Shown piece by piece: positions 35,099-43,739 of a stretch of DNA of 52,538 bases. The position numbers were made by a program, and so were the translations under genes. Below the pieces are notes generated by a model that was not told where the DNA came from, did no database searches, and was given only the letters and a program-made list of their open reading frames with translations. How positions within the stretch are numbered: the first letter of the stretch is position 1; each line of letters starts with the position of its first letter. The DNA comes from Streptomyces sp. CB01881 (GTDB taxonomy: Bacteria > Actinomycetota > Actinomycetes > Streptomycetales > Streptomycetaceae), in contig NZ_CP026498.1 of NCBI RefSeq assembly GCF_002953255.1, positions 11,287,488 to 11,340,025 on the forward strand, read 5' to 3'.

Positions 35099-37211
35099 TA
35101 CAGGCCCGGCCGGCGCGCTGCAGTGCCTCGTCGTCCTCGACGCTCTTGAAGAAGCCGCCGCTGCGGCGGGCGAGGGCAAGTTCCGCGCGGATCCGGGGAA
35201 GGGCGGGCGCGGCGGCGGGGCCCATCCGCTGCAGGCACTGCAGTACGTGGTGGGCGGTCGAGTCGTTCTTCTCCCAGGCCTCCAGCAGCACCGGCAGGAC
35301 GGCCTCTGCCTCGGCCGGGCCGCCGATGTCGTGGATCGCGGCGGCGGAGTGCACCCGGGTCCACTCGTGCCCGGCCTGGAGCATCTGCCGCAGGTGGGGC
35401 AGGGCCGCGGCCGCCGGCGCTCCGATCCGGCCGAGGACGTCGGCCGCGTCCTGCTGCTTGTGGGTGTCGAGCAGGTCGGTCAGCCGCGGCACGGCATCCG
35501 CGGGGTCGCGTTCGAGGGCCCACAGGGCTTCTGCCGCGGCGAGGCGCAGGTCGAGGTCCTCGGCGTCGGCGAGCGGCCGGACCGCCTCCAGGGCGCAGGC
35601 GGCGCCGGTGCCGAAGCGGGCCAGCGCGTGGAGGGCCGCGGCCGCGCCACGCCACTGCTCGTGCCGGACGCAGGCGGTGACGGCTGCGGTGAGTGCGGGT
35701 ACGGCCGCCGGGTCGCCGAGCCGGCGAAGGGCGGCGACCAGCGCGCAGGCGTCCGACCAGGGCCAGTCCTGCGAGAAGTCCGCTTCGGCCAGGCGCCGGG
35801 ACATCCTGGGCAGCAGCTCCCCGGCGGCCTGGGGGAGGTAGCCGGCGACCTGCACCGCGCGCCAGGCATCGGCGTCGGTGTCCAGTGCCGCCAACAGCCC
35901 GGGCAGGGCTCGCTCGTCGCCGAGGCGGGCCAGTGCCGTGACCGCCTCCTGGTGGGCCCGGCGCAGCAGCGGGTGCGGTGTGGCCCACACGGTCGGCCCG
36001 TGGGCGGCGCGGTGGGCTTCGACGAGGGCGGCGAGGGCCTCGCGGGCGGGTTCGGCGAGGGCGGCGGGGAGTTGGCCGAGGGCCTCGGCCGCTTCGGCGG
36101 CGGTGTAGGGGTCCTGGGGCAGCAGGCAGTCGGCGAGCAGGCGGACGAGGCCGGAGTGGTCGCCGCGCCAGGAGCCGATCAGGGCCTTGGCCATCGTGAT
36201 GGCGTCGTACCGGGTGGCCCGGTCCGGGCTGCGGAGTTGGGCGGTGAGCAGGGCGGTGCGCTCGGGCAGCCGTGTGTCCAACACCTGGTGAAGGGTGGTC
36301 AGCAGCTCGGTGGTCGGGGCGTGCACACGGCCGTGCCGATCGAGGTCGGCGAAGACTGCGGCGAGCTGCGGCGGGACGCCCTGGTCCGGTGCCGGTGCGG
36401 CGGCGACGTCTGCGCAGGTGCACTGCCCGCAGTCGGCCGGCCGGGCGTCGGCCTCGACCTCGGGCGCGGGCTCGGGTGTGAGCTGCTGGAGCAGGTCGGT
36501 CGCCGTCGGGACGAGGCCGGCGTCGATCACCTCCGGTGTGCAGACGGCCCGGTGGACGAGGGCGGCGAGCCGGATGTCGGCGGCCGGCGCCGGGTCCGTG
36601 GCCAGGGTGGCGAGCCAGGTCGTCACCGGGCCGAGCGCGGCCGGCAGTCGCCGGGCCAGCGTCGCGGCCGCCTCGACGACCAGCAGCCGCTCCACGGTGC
36701 CGCTCTCGGCCGCCAGCCGCTCACGCAGCAGGGCGAACGCCCGGTCGGCGTCATCGAGAAACAGCCCCAGGGCTGGGACGGCGGCCTGCCGCACCTGCGG
36801 ATCCGGGTCCGCCGCGTGCCGGACGAAGTCCTCGGCACGCTCACGCATCTGAGGCACGACATCCGCATGGGGCGTCGACGCGTGACCGGACGGGCTGTAG
36901 TAGACGCCGTCGGGGTCGCAGTCCAGCGCCGCGCTGCCGATGCTGAGCAGGAGCCGGATGACAGCCGCGCGGTCGGGCACCCGGGGATCGTCGGCGAGCG
37001 CGAGAAGGAACGGCAGGCTCGCTGCCGTGCACGAGTAGACGTCGCCCTGGTGGTGGGCCGAGCCGTAGAAGCTGCTGAAGGCCCTCTCCCGGACGCCGGG
37101 GTCGGGCGAGGCCATCTGCTCCAGCCACAGCGGGACTTCGTCGGCCGGGCCGTAGGCGTGCCCCATGGACGCCCAGTCGACGCGGTCGATGCCCTCAAGA
37201 TCGTTGATCAT
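35082..37211 (-). CDS. HEAT-repeat protein
   Basis: 709 residues from ATG 37211 (MINDLEGIDRVDWASMGHAY, the form usual for this family); ATG 37247 adds 12 residues. The whole length is a solenoid of paired helices of 35-45 residues, with recurring patterns such as ADPDPQVRQAAVPALG, LRLAALVHRAV, DLRLAAAEALWALE and RVHSAAAIHDIGG. A CGQCTC stretch sits near residue 275. It is cytoplasmic and probably a scaffold. Actinobacteria carry many such genes of unknown role. The 3' end overlaps the lipoprotein gene tail to tail. Confidence 0.85.
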   Translation of the reverse strand: MINDLEGIDRVDWASMGHAYGPADEVPLWLEQMASPDPGVRERAFSSFYGSAHHQGDVYSCTAASLPFLLALADDPRVPDRAAVIRLLLSIGSAALDCDPDGVYYSPSGHASTPHADVVPQMRERAEDFVRHAADPDPQVRQAAVPALGLFLDDADRAFALLRERLAAESGTVERLLVVEAAATLARRLPAALGPVTTWLATLATDPAPAADIRLAALVHRAVCTPEVIDAGLVPTATDLLQQLTPEPAPEVEADARPADCGQCTCADVAAAPAPDQGVPPQLAAVFADLDRHGRVHAPTTELLTTLHQVLDTRLPERTALLTAQLRSPDRATRYDAITMAKALIGSWRGDHSGLVRLLADCLLPQDPYTAAEAAEALGQLPAALAEPAREALAALVEAHRAAHGPTVWATPHPLLRRAHQEAVTALARLGDERALPGLLAALDTDADAWRAVQVAGYLPQAAGELLPRMSRRLAEADFSQDWPWSDACALVAALRRLGDPAAVPALTAAVTACVRHEQWRGAAAALHALARFGTGAACALEAVRPLADAEDLDLRLAAAEALWALERDPADAVPRLTDLLDTHKQQDAADVLGRIGAPAAAALPHLRQMLQAGHEWTRVHSAAAIHDIGGPAEAEAVLPVLLEAWEKNDSTAHHVLQCLQRMGPAAAPALPRIRAELALARRSGGFFKSVEDDEALQRAGRACINQLA

Positions 37212-37268
37212 GGGTCGCACAGTGACACGGGGCACTGACACTGCCACCAGTGCACAGCGGGTCGCTGG

Positions 37269-37466
37269 TCAGCGATTCCCTACGCCGCCCCCGGCGAGGC
37301 CTGCGGGGAGGATCGGTCCCGGCAGGTGCCGGACCGGGCGCAGCCGCTCGGTCTCGGGCAGGTCGCACAGCCATACCGCCCGCACCAGCACCACGAAGCT
37401 GGCCGGCTGCTCCTGGACCCGCATGCGGTGGGTGTAGGTCAGCGCGAACTCGCCGCCGTCGATCAG
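37269..37466 (-). pseudogene. C-terminal remnant of an unknown protein
   Basis: About 65 residues with coding character (GGEFALTYTHRMRVQEQPAS, then FVVLVRAVWLCDLPETERL) end at 37269. Upstream the frame runs into the helicase remnant, so only the end of a gene remains. Family not recognised. Confidence 0.35.
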
Positions 37467-37479
37467 GGTGCGCGCAGCC

Positions 37480-37660
37480 GGTGATCCGGCCGACCACCCT
37501 GGCGTCGTGCGCGGCCAGGACCCGCAGGACCCGCAGGACCCGCCAGATCGTCCGGAAGACGAAGCCTCGATCTCGGCGTCGGCCTCGGCCTTCACCGCCT
37601 CGCCCGCGTCGCGGACCTCGGCCGGGTCCGCGGCCCGTGCTGCGGAGATGGTCTGCGCCA
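37480..37660 (-). pseudogene. Helicase gene fragment, related to the 47 kb helicase
   Basis: Two frames together read ADPAEVRDAGEAVKAEADAE then FRTIWRVLRVLRVLAAHDAR and VVGRIT. This matches residues just after the helicase core of the intact gene at 46518-48887 (ADPAAVHDAGEAVKAEADTE, FRTIWRVLRALAAHDARV). DNA identity is high across about 130 bases, but there is a short duplication (RVLRVL) and a frameshift. It is a scrap of a paralogous helicase gene. Confidence 0.6.
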
Positions 37661-37928
37661 GGGCCACGACGCCTTCGTGCGCCGGGGAGAGACCTTCTCC
37701 GACGACGTCCAGGTTGTAGACCGTCCCGGAGCGCGCTCCCGGACGTGGACGGCGGACGGCCGGCCCAGCCCCGGCCGCCCTCGGCGGCGCCGGTCGTCGA
37801 GGTGAGGACCGGCGGGCGAAAGCAGTGCGAGACGGATGAACGCCGGCGGGTCGGGCCACGTACCGAAGGGTGACCGGCTCGCACGGGCCCCGCTCCGGGG
37901 CCGGCGGTCCGCGGAAGGAGCATCGATC

Positions 37929-38459
37929 ATGCGCCGTCTCGCCTGGGCAACCATGGCGCTGCCCGCAATCGCCCTGGGGGTCGCTGCGTGCAGCAGTGGA
38001 AGCGGCACCCCGTCCTCCTCGCCCGCCTCGTCTGCGCCCGCGGCGGTCTCACCCGGCGCGCCCTCGTCCCCACCGGCGGCTGCGGCCGGCTCGGGCGGGA
38101 CCGTCGTCGCTGTGCACAGCTCGGACCTGGGGATGATCCTCACGGACAGCCAGGGCCGCACGGTGTACCTGTTCGAGAAGGACGCCCCCACCATGTCGAA
38201 CTGCGACGGCGCGTGCGCCTCGGCCTGGCCGCCGCTGACCACCAGCGGCGCCCCACAGACGGGCGCCGGTGTCACCGCGTCCGAGCTCGGCACCATCACC
38301 CGCGCCGACCACAGCGTCGAGGTGACGTACCACGGCCACCCGCTCTACTACTTCTCGGGTGACCACAACCCGGGCGACACCAAGGGCCAGGGTTCCCAGG
38401 CTTTCGGTGCGGGCTGGTACGTGCTCAACCCCGCCGGTAACAAGATCGACAACGACTGA
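37929..38459 (+). CDS. Lipoprotein with secreted repeat of unknown function (SCO0930 type)
   Basis: 176 residues from ATG 37929 with GGAAGGAG upstream. The lipobox LGVAACSSG predicts a lipid-anchored Cys near residue 22. A Ser/Pro/Ala-rich spacer follows, then two copies of the PF03640-type repeat: LGMILTDSQGRTVYLFEKDA with CDGACASAWPPL, and VEVTYHGHPLYYFSGDHNPG. It acts on the outer membrane face. Relatives are linked to electron-transfer or copper-related gene sets, but nothing here confirms that. Single gene. Confidence 0.88.
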   Translation: MRRLAWATMALPAIALGVAACSSGSGTPSSSPASSAPAAVSPGAPSSPPAAAAGSGGTVVAVHSSDLGMILTDSQGRTVYLFEKDAPTMSNCDGACASAWPPLTTSGAPQTGAGVTASELGTITRADHSVEVTYHGHPLYYFSGDHNPGDTKGQGSQAFGAGWYVLNPAGNKIDND

Positions 38460-38809
38460 GGCCGTCAGCAGCCGACGACGGCCCGGCCCCCGTCCCCACC
38501 CTTGCCGGCGTCGCCCGCGCCCGTCCGTGGTCGGGTCGTGGTCGGCGCCGGCCGACACGATGCGCACCCGCGCCGGACGGCGCGGACAGGCGCTCCCGTC
38601 CCGGGCAGGGACGTCCAGGACCGCACAGCCGGGCGGCCGCCAGCAGCCTGCCCTTGCTCTACCGCAACCACGACGGCTTGAGGAACTTTGCAGAGAACGG
38701 GTACTGCCTGCCGATGTCCGCCCTCTGCCCACCGACGCTCCCTCACCAGGTCGTCACCGGTGACGTCACGACGAGCACAGGTCCGTCCCGCAGGCCGACG
38801 GGCCCTGCG
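38460..38809. other. Intergenic stretch, nothing recognised
   Basis: No frame on either strand combines a start, an RBS and coding character over these 350 bases. The lower part probably holds the transcription end of the convergent DUF6299 gene. Confidence 0.5.
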
Positions 38810-39274
38810 TCACTCCGCAGCAGCCTGCAGATCGACGCCCTTCCGATCGATCGCGAGCGTGACAACGCGCGGGAAGCCATTGCTCCCTGTTTCCCACCGC
38901 TGCAAGCGCGTAGCGACCTCAGACTGACCGACCCTCACAAGGGGCCCGTAGGGCCTGCCCTGGTTTACCCACGTGTGTTCGGCACCGTCACAGATGGCAG
39001 GCGTGCTGATGGCGACCCTGTCCCCCACCGAGCTGTTGACGACGGCGTAGGGAGAGGGCCCTGAGCAGCGGTAGGTACCCGAGAGGGTCACAACCGCCTC
39101 GCTGTCGACCGTACCGGTGGAGTCAAGGGATACCGTCCCGGTGAAGTTGGTGGGTGTCGTCCCCGAGATGGCCGCCTGGGCCGGCGAAGCGGCCCAGAAC
39201 CCCGAGAGCAACGTGATGGATACAGCTGTGAACAGAGCGGCGGCAGCAGAGCGGCGCAACGAACTTCCCCTCAC
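38810..39274 (-). CDS. Secreted DUF6299-type protein
   Basis: 154 residues from GTG 39274. The signal peptide (basic start, hydrophobic 9-25, cleavage after SPAQA) predicts export. The mature part (VSLDSTGTVDSEAVVTLSGT, YRCSGPSPYAVVNSSVGDRV, then AICDGAEHTWVN) fits the small beta-sandwich DUF6299 family, with two Cys forming a likely disulfide. Function unknown. Confidence 0.7.
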   Translation of the reverse strand: MRGSSLRRSAAAALFTAVSITLLSGFWAASPAQAAISGTTPTNFTGTVSLDSTGTVDSEAVVTLSGTYRCSGPSPYAVVNSSVGDRVAISTPAICDGAEHTWVNQGRPYGPLVRVGQSEVATRLQRWETGSNGFPRVVTLAIDRKGVDLQAAAE

Positions 39275-39961
39275 TGAATGACCACAGAGTCTGGTCTAGA
39301 CCTGTCGTCGGGACCGTACCAACCGCTTTGCGGGCGAACCTGTAAGCCCATCGGAAACGGCCCCACCTACCGGAGAGGCTGCCCGATCGGGCAGCCTCTC
39401 CCCAGAGCAAGGCCGGGCCGCAGGTGCAGGCGGTGATGGCCACCCGCTCCCGCGAGCAGGCCCTCGCCTGGTACGACGGCCTGGTGGAGGCCGGTGCCGG
39501 AAGCGGTCACCGCGGCGATGTACGGGAGCGCTGGGGCACCGACACCTCGCAGTGAACTCGTGACAGCGAGCGGGGCTGCGGCGGGAACGGCCGGCGCGTC
39601 CGGTCACCGCCGGCGGAGGTGAGATCCGTCATCGGCGCCGGCAACCCCGGGCCGGCTCGCCCGACACCGGAGGATCGCCTCCCGCCGGACCTCGAAACCC
39701 CGGCCGAGCGCCTGCGCGATCTACTGACGACCACGTAAGCCATCAGGTGTTGCGAGGATCCCGAGAATCTGCCCCCAGGGCGACGGGCCCGATGTGTTTT
39801 GGCTGGTCGGGTGGGGTGTCGAGGGTGGGGTGGATCAGCAGGAGAGCCGCCGCGGCGCGGCGGGATCCCGAAACCCTCACAGTCGCCGTCAGGCCCCCCG
39901 GGCTCGTCGGCACCGTCCTCGGCCCTGCCACCGCGGAAGGCTCCGTGATGGCAGCGCGTCC
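39275..39961. other. Intergenic stretch with scattered remnants
   Basis: A short plus-strand reading near 39430-39555 (VMATRSREQALAWYDGLVEA) resembles the inside of an ATP-dependent ligase but is only about 40 residues and has no start. The rest shows no gene. The part near 39275-39310 should contain the DUF6299 promoter. Confidence 0.4.
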
Positions 39962-40573
39962 TCACGTCCGGGGCGTCGCCTGACTCCCTTGGCGCTGCCG
40001 CTGGCGGTAGTTGCGCATGGACACCTGGGAGCCGCAGCCGGGACTGCAGTACAGCCCTCCCCCGTTGCGGGTGCGGTCGAAGAAACCGAAGTGGCACGGG
40101 GGGTTGCGGCACGCCTTGATGCGCCCCCAGTCGCTGCTCTGGGCGAAGGTCGTCACCGCAGCCAGTACGGTTCCGAACACACGCTCCACCCCCGCCTGCG
40201 GGGACGCCAGCTCGACACCACCGGCCGTGACCACCGTCGCCAGCGGGTAGAGCGAACCCGCGCGCCGCAGGTGCCGCTCGGCGCGCTGCAGCGGCTCACC
40301 CAGGCTCTCCTCGTCGCCCGAGTGCGCGAGCAGCACGGTCACCAGGGCATCGCGCAGCTCGCGCGCGGCCGCGGCATCGGCATCGGTCACCACGGTTTCG
40401 CCGCCGAACTCGTCGTACTCCGCCAGCCACGCCGCGAACGAGTCCCCGTCCCCGAACAACTCCTGCCGGCCGGAGCCGTCCGCGCGCGTGTTCACGAACG
40501 CGAGCACGGTCTCCACCGCCGGCGTGACGGTGCGCGGGCTGAGTTTGGGAGATCCGGCTGCCGCACTGCTCAT
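39962..40573 (-). CDS. ABATE-domain/CGNR zinc-finger regulator
   Basis: 203 residues. The N-terminal ABATE-like domain (ETVLAFVNTRADGSG then ARELRDALVTVLLAHSGDEE) is followed by the CGNR zinc finger at about 163-195: KACRNPPCHFGFFDRTRNGG then LYCSPGCGSQVSMRNYRQRQ, with four Cys to bind zinc and a basic tail to contact DNA. The usual CGN triplet reads CGSQ. It is divergently placed from an SDR gene with a 104-base gap, the common layout in which the CGNR protein regulates the oxidoreductase. Confidence 0.88.
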   Translation of the reverse strand: MSSAAAGSPKLSPRTVTPAVETVLAFVNTRADGSGRQELFGDGDSFAAWLAEYDEFGGETVVTDADAAAARELRDALVTVLLAHSGDEESLGEPLQRAERHLRRAGSLYPLATVVTAGGVELASPQAGVERVFGTVLAAVTTFAQSSDWGRIKACRNPPCHFGFFDRTRNGGGLYCSPGCGSQVSMRNYRQRQRQGSQATPRT

Positions 40574-40641
40574 GCCCTCACCCTACATCAGCAGGAAGAG
40601 GCACTAATCCGTCTAACGGGCAACCTGGAACGCCATCCACC

Positions 40642-40671
40642 TTGACGCGTTGCGCTCTAACTCATTACGGT
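40642..40671 (+). promoter_or_regulatory. Promoter of the SDR gene, leaderless type
   Basis: TTGACG (40642-40647) and TACGGT (40666-40671) are 18 bases apart. Only six bases separate the -10 box from ATG 40678, and no Shine-Dalgarno sequence is present, so transcription would begin at or next to the A of the start codon. Confidence 0.6.
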
Positions 40672-40677
40672 CGCAAC

Positions 40678-41526
40678 ATGAACGGAACATCCAACCAGCA
40701 GACCCACCCCCGCACCTGGCTGATCACCGGCGCGACGTCCGGCATCGGCCGCGAACTGACGCTCCAGGCGCTCGAGAGCGGCGACGTCGTCTCGGCGCTC
40801 GCCCGCGACACCGCTCCCCTGGAAGAACTGACCGAAGTGCACGGCGAGCGCCTGCTCCTCGTCCCGGCGGACGTACGGGACGAGCAGGCCGTCCGGGAAG
40901 CGGTGGAGCGCACGCTCGCACGGTTCGGCCGCATCGACGTGGTGGCCAACAACGCCGGCTACGGACTGTTCGGAGCTGTCGAGGAGGCCTCCGACGCGCA
41001 GACTCGCGCCGTGTTCGACACCAACGTCTTCGGACTGCTCAACGTGCTCCGCGCAACGCTGCCGGTGCTCCGCGCCCAGCGATCCGGGCACATCCTCCAG
41101 GGCTCGTCCGTCTACGGGCAGTCCGCCCACCCCGGCGTGGGACTGCTGGCCGCGACCAAGCACGCGGTCGAGGGGCTGTCGGACGCGCTGGCGGCCGAGG
41201 TCGCACCGCTCGGCATCAACGTCACGATCATCCAGCCCGGGCTGACCGCGACCCCCTTCCTGGCCAACCTCGACGTCGCGCCCGGCCTGGCCGACTACGA
41301 CCAGACCGTCCGCGAGGTCCAGAAGGGCATCGGAGAGTTGCCGGCATCCGCGTTCTCCGCCGCGGCGCGGATCGCCGCAGGCATCCGGACCGCGGTCGAC
41401 AGCCCCAACCCTCCGCTGCGCCTGGCCCTCGGCACCTCCGGCGCCACGGGCATGCGCGCCGCATTGGAGGCACGCATCGCAGACCTGGACAGCTGGAAGC
41501 GCGTGACCGACGCCGTCGACAGGTAA
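40678..41526 (+). CDS. Short-chain dehydrogenase/reductase family protein, catalytic Tyr missing
   Basis: 282 residues from ATG 40678. The Rossmann motif ITGATSGIGRELTLQ (17-31), the NNAGYG block (91-96) and the active-site Ser144 (QGSSVYG) are present, as is Lys161. The tyrosine expected at 157 in YxxxK is Leu (GLLAATK), the codon being CTG. The classical proton donor is therefore absent and the protein may be inactive or act differently. It is divergent from the CGNR regulator and followed by a hairpin terminator. Confidence 0.85.
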   Translation: MNGTSNQQTHPRTWLITGATSGIGRELTLQALESGDVVSALARDTAPLEELTEVHGERLLLVPADVRDEQAVREAVERTLARFGRIDVVANNAGYGLFGAVEEASDAQTRAVFDTNVFGLLNVLRATLPVLRAQRSGHILQGSSVYGQSAHPGVGLLAATKHAVEGLSDALAAEVAPLGINVTIIQPGLTATPFLANLDVAPGLADYDQTVREVQKGIGELPASAFSAAARIAAGIRTAVDSPNPPLRLALGTSGATGMRAALEARIADLDSWKRVTDAVDR

Positions 41527-41555
41527 TCGCAAGTCCCGCCGGGGGCCGCGGCGCT

Positions 41556-41580
41556 GACAGCCGAGGTGCCCTCGGCTGTC
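41556..41580 (+). terminator. Perfect 11-bp hairpin terminator after the SDR gene
   Basis: GACAGCCGAGG and CCTCGGCTGTC flank a TGC loop, starting 30 bases after the SDR stop. Confidence 0.8.
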
Positions 41581-42104
41581 ATCCGCGGATGCCCGGCAAG
41601 CCGGGAAAGTGATCTTGTTTCGGGCGGGAACCGACCCCTCGGAAGTTCCGCGTCACCGCAGGCCGACGAATGGTGCCGGTTGACCCCACCCCAGGGGTGC
41701 TGACCCGAGGCGGGGCGTCAGGGCCCCGGAGTCGCCCGTCAGCCGGCCGAACCTCGGGGCGGATCGGGCTGTCCAGGGTGGGCGGAGCCCATCGCGTAGC
41801 GACGCCCCAGCACTCTCCGCGTTTACCTGAGCAGCCAGTTGAAGTGGTGCGGGGCCGCGCGCCGCCCGTGGGTCGACCGGCCCGCGGACGGCCGGTCAGG
41901 CAACAGCCAGGCCGTGTCCGGCGCCCCTTGCCCCCACCCGCCGCACCAGCCCTCCTCCTCGTTTCCGGTGGCGCTGCGAATGCGGCGGATGAGACACGAC
42001 CCGGTGTCCGAAACACCCATCAGCCTTCGACGCGGGCTATGAGCGATGCGCCGTATCGGCCCCGTCGGCAGCAGACGCCGACGCGGCCGATGGCCGGGCC
42101 GGTC
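41581..42104. other. Intergenic stretch, nothing recognised
   Basis: Open frames on both strands are low in coding character and have no RBS-linked start or domain. The stretch separates the SDR terminator from the end of the EF-hand gene. Confidence 0.5.
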
Positions 42105-42608
42105 CTACGGGGCGGTGTAGGACTGCTTGACGTGCTGGGCGCACTCCTCGCGGGTGAGGACACCGTCACCGTCGGCGTCGATCTGCTGGAACTCCTGGAG
42201 GGCATCGATCAGGGGGATTCCCTTGGCCTGCTGCCAGGTCAGCCACTCCGCTACGGAGATCATGCCGTCGTTGTCGGCGTCGGCCGCCTCCAGGACGGCG
42301 AGCTCGAACGGGATCGCGACCTGGTCGAGGAACTCCGGGCGGCGGTAAGCGGCCACGAACTCCCGGGCGGTGACCCTCCCGTCCCCGTCCGCATCCGCTG
42401 CGCTTCGCAGCGCCTGCCACATCCGGTTGCCCAGATCGGTCACCCGCCGCCAGTCCGGGGAACCCGGGAACGCGCCGGCCCGCGCCAGCATCTCCTGGAC
42501 CAGCTGGTCGATGTCGACCTGCTCGATCACACCGTCACCATCGACGTCGACCTTCCTGAACATCGCCTGGAAACGGCCGCGCTCCGTCTGAGTCACCACA
42601 GACTCCAC
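42105..42608 (-). CDS. Four-EF-hand calcium-binding protein (calerythrin-like)
   Basis: 167 residues from GTG 42608, with AGGAAAGGA a few bases upstream; nearby GTGs are alternatives. Four EF loops are seen: DVDGDGVIEQVD (21-32), DADGDGRVTARE (72-83), DADNDGMISVAE (110-121) and DADGDGVLTREE (144-155). Loops 2-4 have the full D-x-D-x-D-G...E pattern. Loop 1 has Asp at the twelfth place, which usually favours Mg or weaker Ca binding. No signal peptide, so it is an intracellular calcium buffer or sensor like actinomycete calerythrin. Single gene. Confidence 0.92.
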   Translation of the reverse strand: MESVVTQTERGRFQAMFRKVDVDGDGVIEQVDIDQLVQEMLARAGAFPGSPDWRRVTDLGNRMWQALRSAADADGDGRVTAREFVAAYRRPEFLDQVAIPFELAVLEAADADNDGMISVAEWLTWQQAKGIPLIDALQEFQQIDADGDGVLTREECAQHVKQSYTAP

Positions 42609-42754
42609 CTGTTCCTTTCCTAACGGGGACAGAACCGTTCGCCAACGTCCCACATGTCCTCGTCCGCGGGCGGGCATCGCGCCGTCGATCACCCGAAAGA
42701 GGCCCCCGAGCTGCCACAACGCGGCCTGACCGAAAACGAGGCCTGAACCCGACC

Positions 42755-43085
42755 GGGCCCAAATGCCCGGCCGCGACGGCGACAGCTTCGGCCGCGGCCC
42801 GCTCGCGCTCGGCCTCCTGGCGGGCCTGCTGGTCGGTGACGGCCTGGCGGCAGCCGGCGCACAGCCCGTCGTCCCTCCAGCCGGTCCGGCGTTCCTCCCA
42901 CCGCGCGTTCGAGAACTTCGCCGAGCAGCGGGTGCAGGCCGGGACGGCGCCGCGCCCGCCCCGACTCCTCCCACGCCCGGCGGACCCGATCGGCCTCGGC
43001 CTGCTCGACGGCGACCAGCCGGTCGCCGTCCGGGTTGTCGAGCGCATAGGTGAGGGTGTGCCAGCCGCGGCGGCCGAACCGGCGC
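42755..43085 (-). pseudogene. Cys-rich small protein gene, frameshifted (family Z, copy 3)
   Basis: One frame gives GWHTLTYALDNPDGDRLVAV then EQAEADRVRRAWEESGRG. A second continues VPACTRCSAKFSNARWEERR and TGWRDDGLCAGCRQAVTDQQ with a Glu/Ala-rich helix. Joining needs one frameshift near 42960. This copy shows how the parts seen separately at 32.2 and 30.4 kb were once one gene. The 43086-43412 stretch downstream holds only a short plus-strand tail (VDIDAFVMAATTEAALKLF) of another lost gene. Confidence 0.5.
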
Positions 43086-43412
43086 CAGGCGGGCAGCCCT
43101 CCCCATGGCGGGGCTGCTTGTGGTGCCCCTCGGAGTTACGTCACGGTGGGGCGGTGACGCAGCGAGCTCCCTGCCCGTCAACGTCGACATCGACGCGTTC
43201 GTCATGGCCGCCACCACCGAGGCCGCCCTGAAGCTGTTCTGACCCACGACGCCGACAACACCCACCACCGAACCACCGACCCGCCACAAGGGCACAGCAG
43301 GTCACACCGCGCCTCGACGTCGGGCAGAGCCTCTCGTGGGGGAGCCGGTCGCAGAGCAGCGTTGCGGGAGGCAACGCCTGAACCGGATGCTCACGGGAAC
43401 GAACCCGATCTC

Positions 43413-43700
43413 TCACCCCGCCTCGCCCTGCCGCCGTTGCCCGCGCTCGAACCGGCGCTCCAGTTCCTCGTGCCAGCGAGCCGCGTTGCTGCCGTCCAGC
43501 TGACCGGCGAAGGCCCGGTAGAGGGCCGGCACCAGAGCCTTGCGGTCGGCGGGCTCCGCCGTGGCGATCGCCCAGAGCGCCTCGGCGGTATCGTTGTCCA
43601 GCCCGGTACAGGAACGCGGTCCCCCGCCTGCGAGCACACGCTCCAGTTCCCCGTGGAAGATCTGCCGCAGCTCCTGGTCAGTCGGCCACCTGTGGCGCAT
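43413..43700 (-). CDS. Small helical protein of unknown function
   Basis: 95 residues from ATG 43700: MRHRWPTDQELRQIFHGELE, then TAEALWAIATAEPADRKALV and ARWHEELERRFERGQR. It is all helical, charged and soluble. An ATG 36 bases upstream is an alternative start. No named domain; the compact size and location suggest an accessory protein of plasmid or phage origin, which is only inference. Confidence 0.5.
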   Translation of the reverse strand: MRHRWPTDQELRQIFHGELERVLAGGGPRSCTGLDNDTAEALWAIATAEPADRKALVPALYRAFAGQLDGSNAARWHEELERRFERGQRRQGEAG

Positions 43701-43739
43701 CCCGTCCCCCATCGACGTCGAACTCGAACTCCCCACCCT

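Noticed and set aside
39430..39555. ATP-dependent ligase fragment
   Set aside because: About 40 residues with loose similarity and no start is too little to call a gene.
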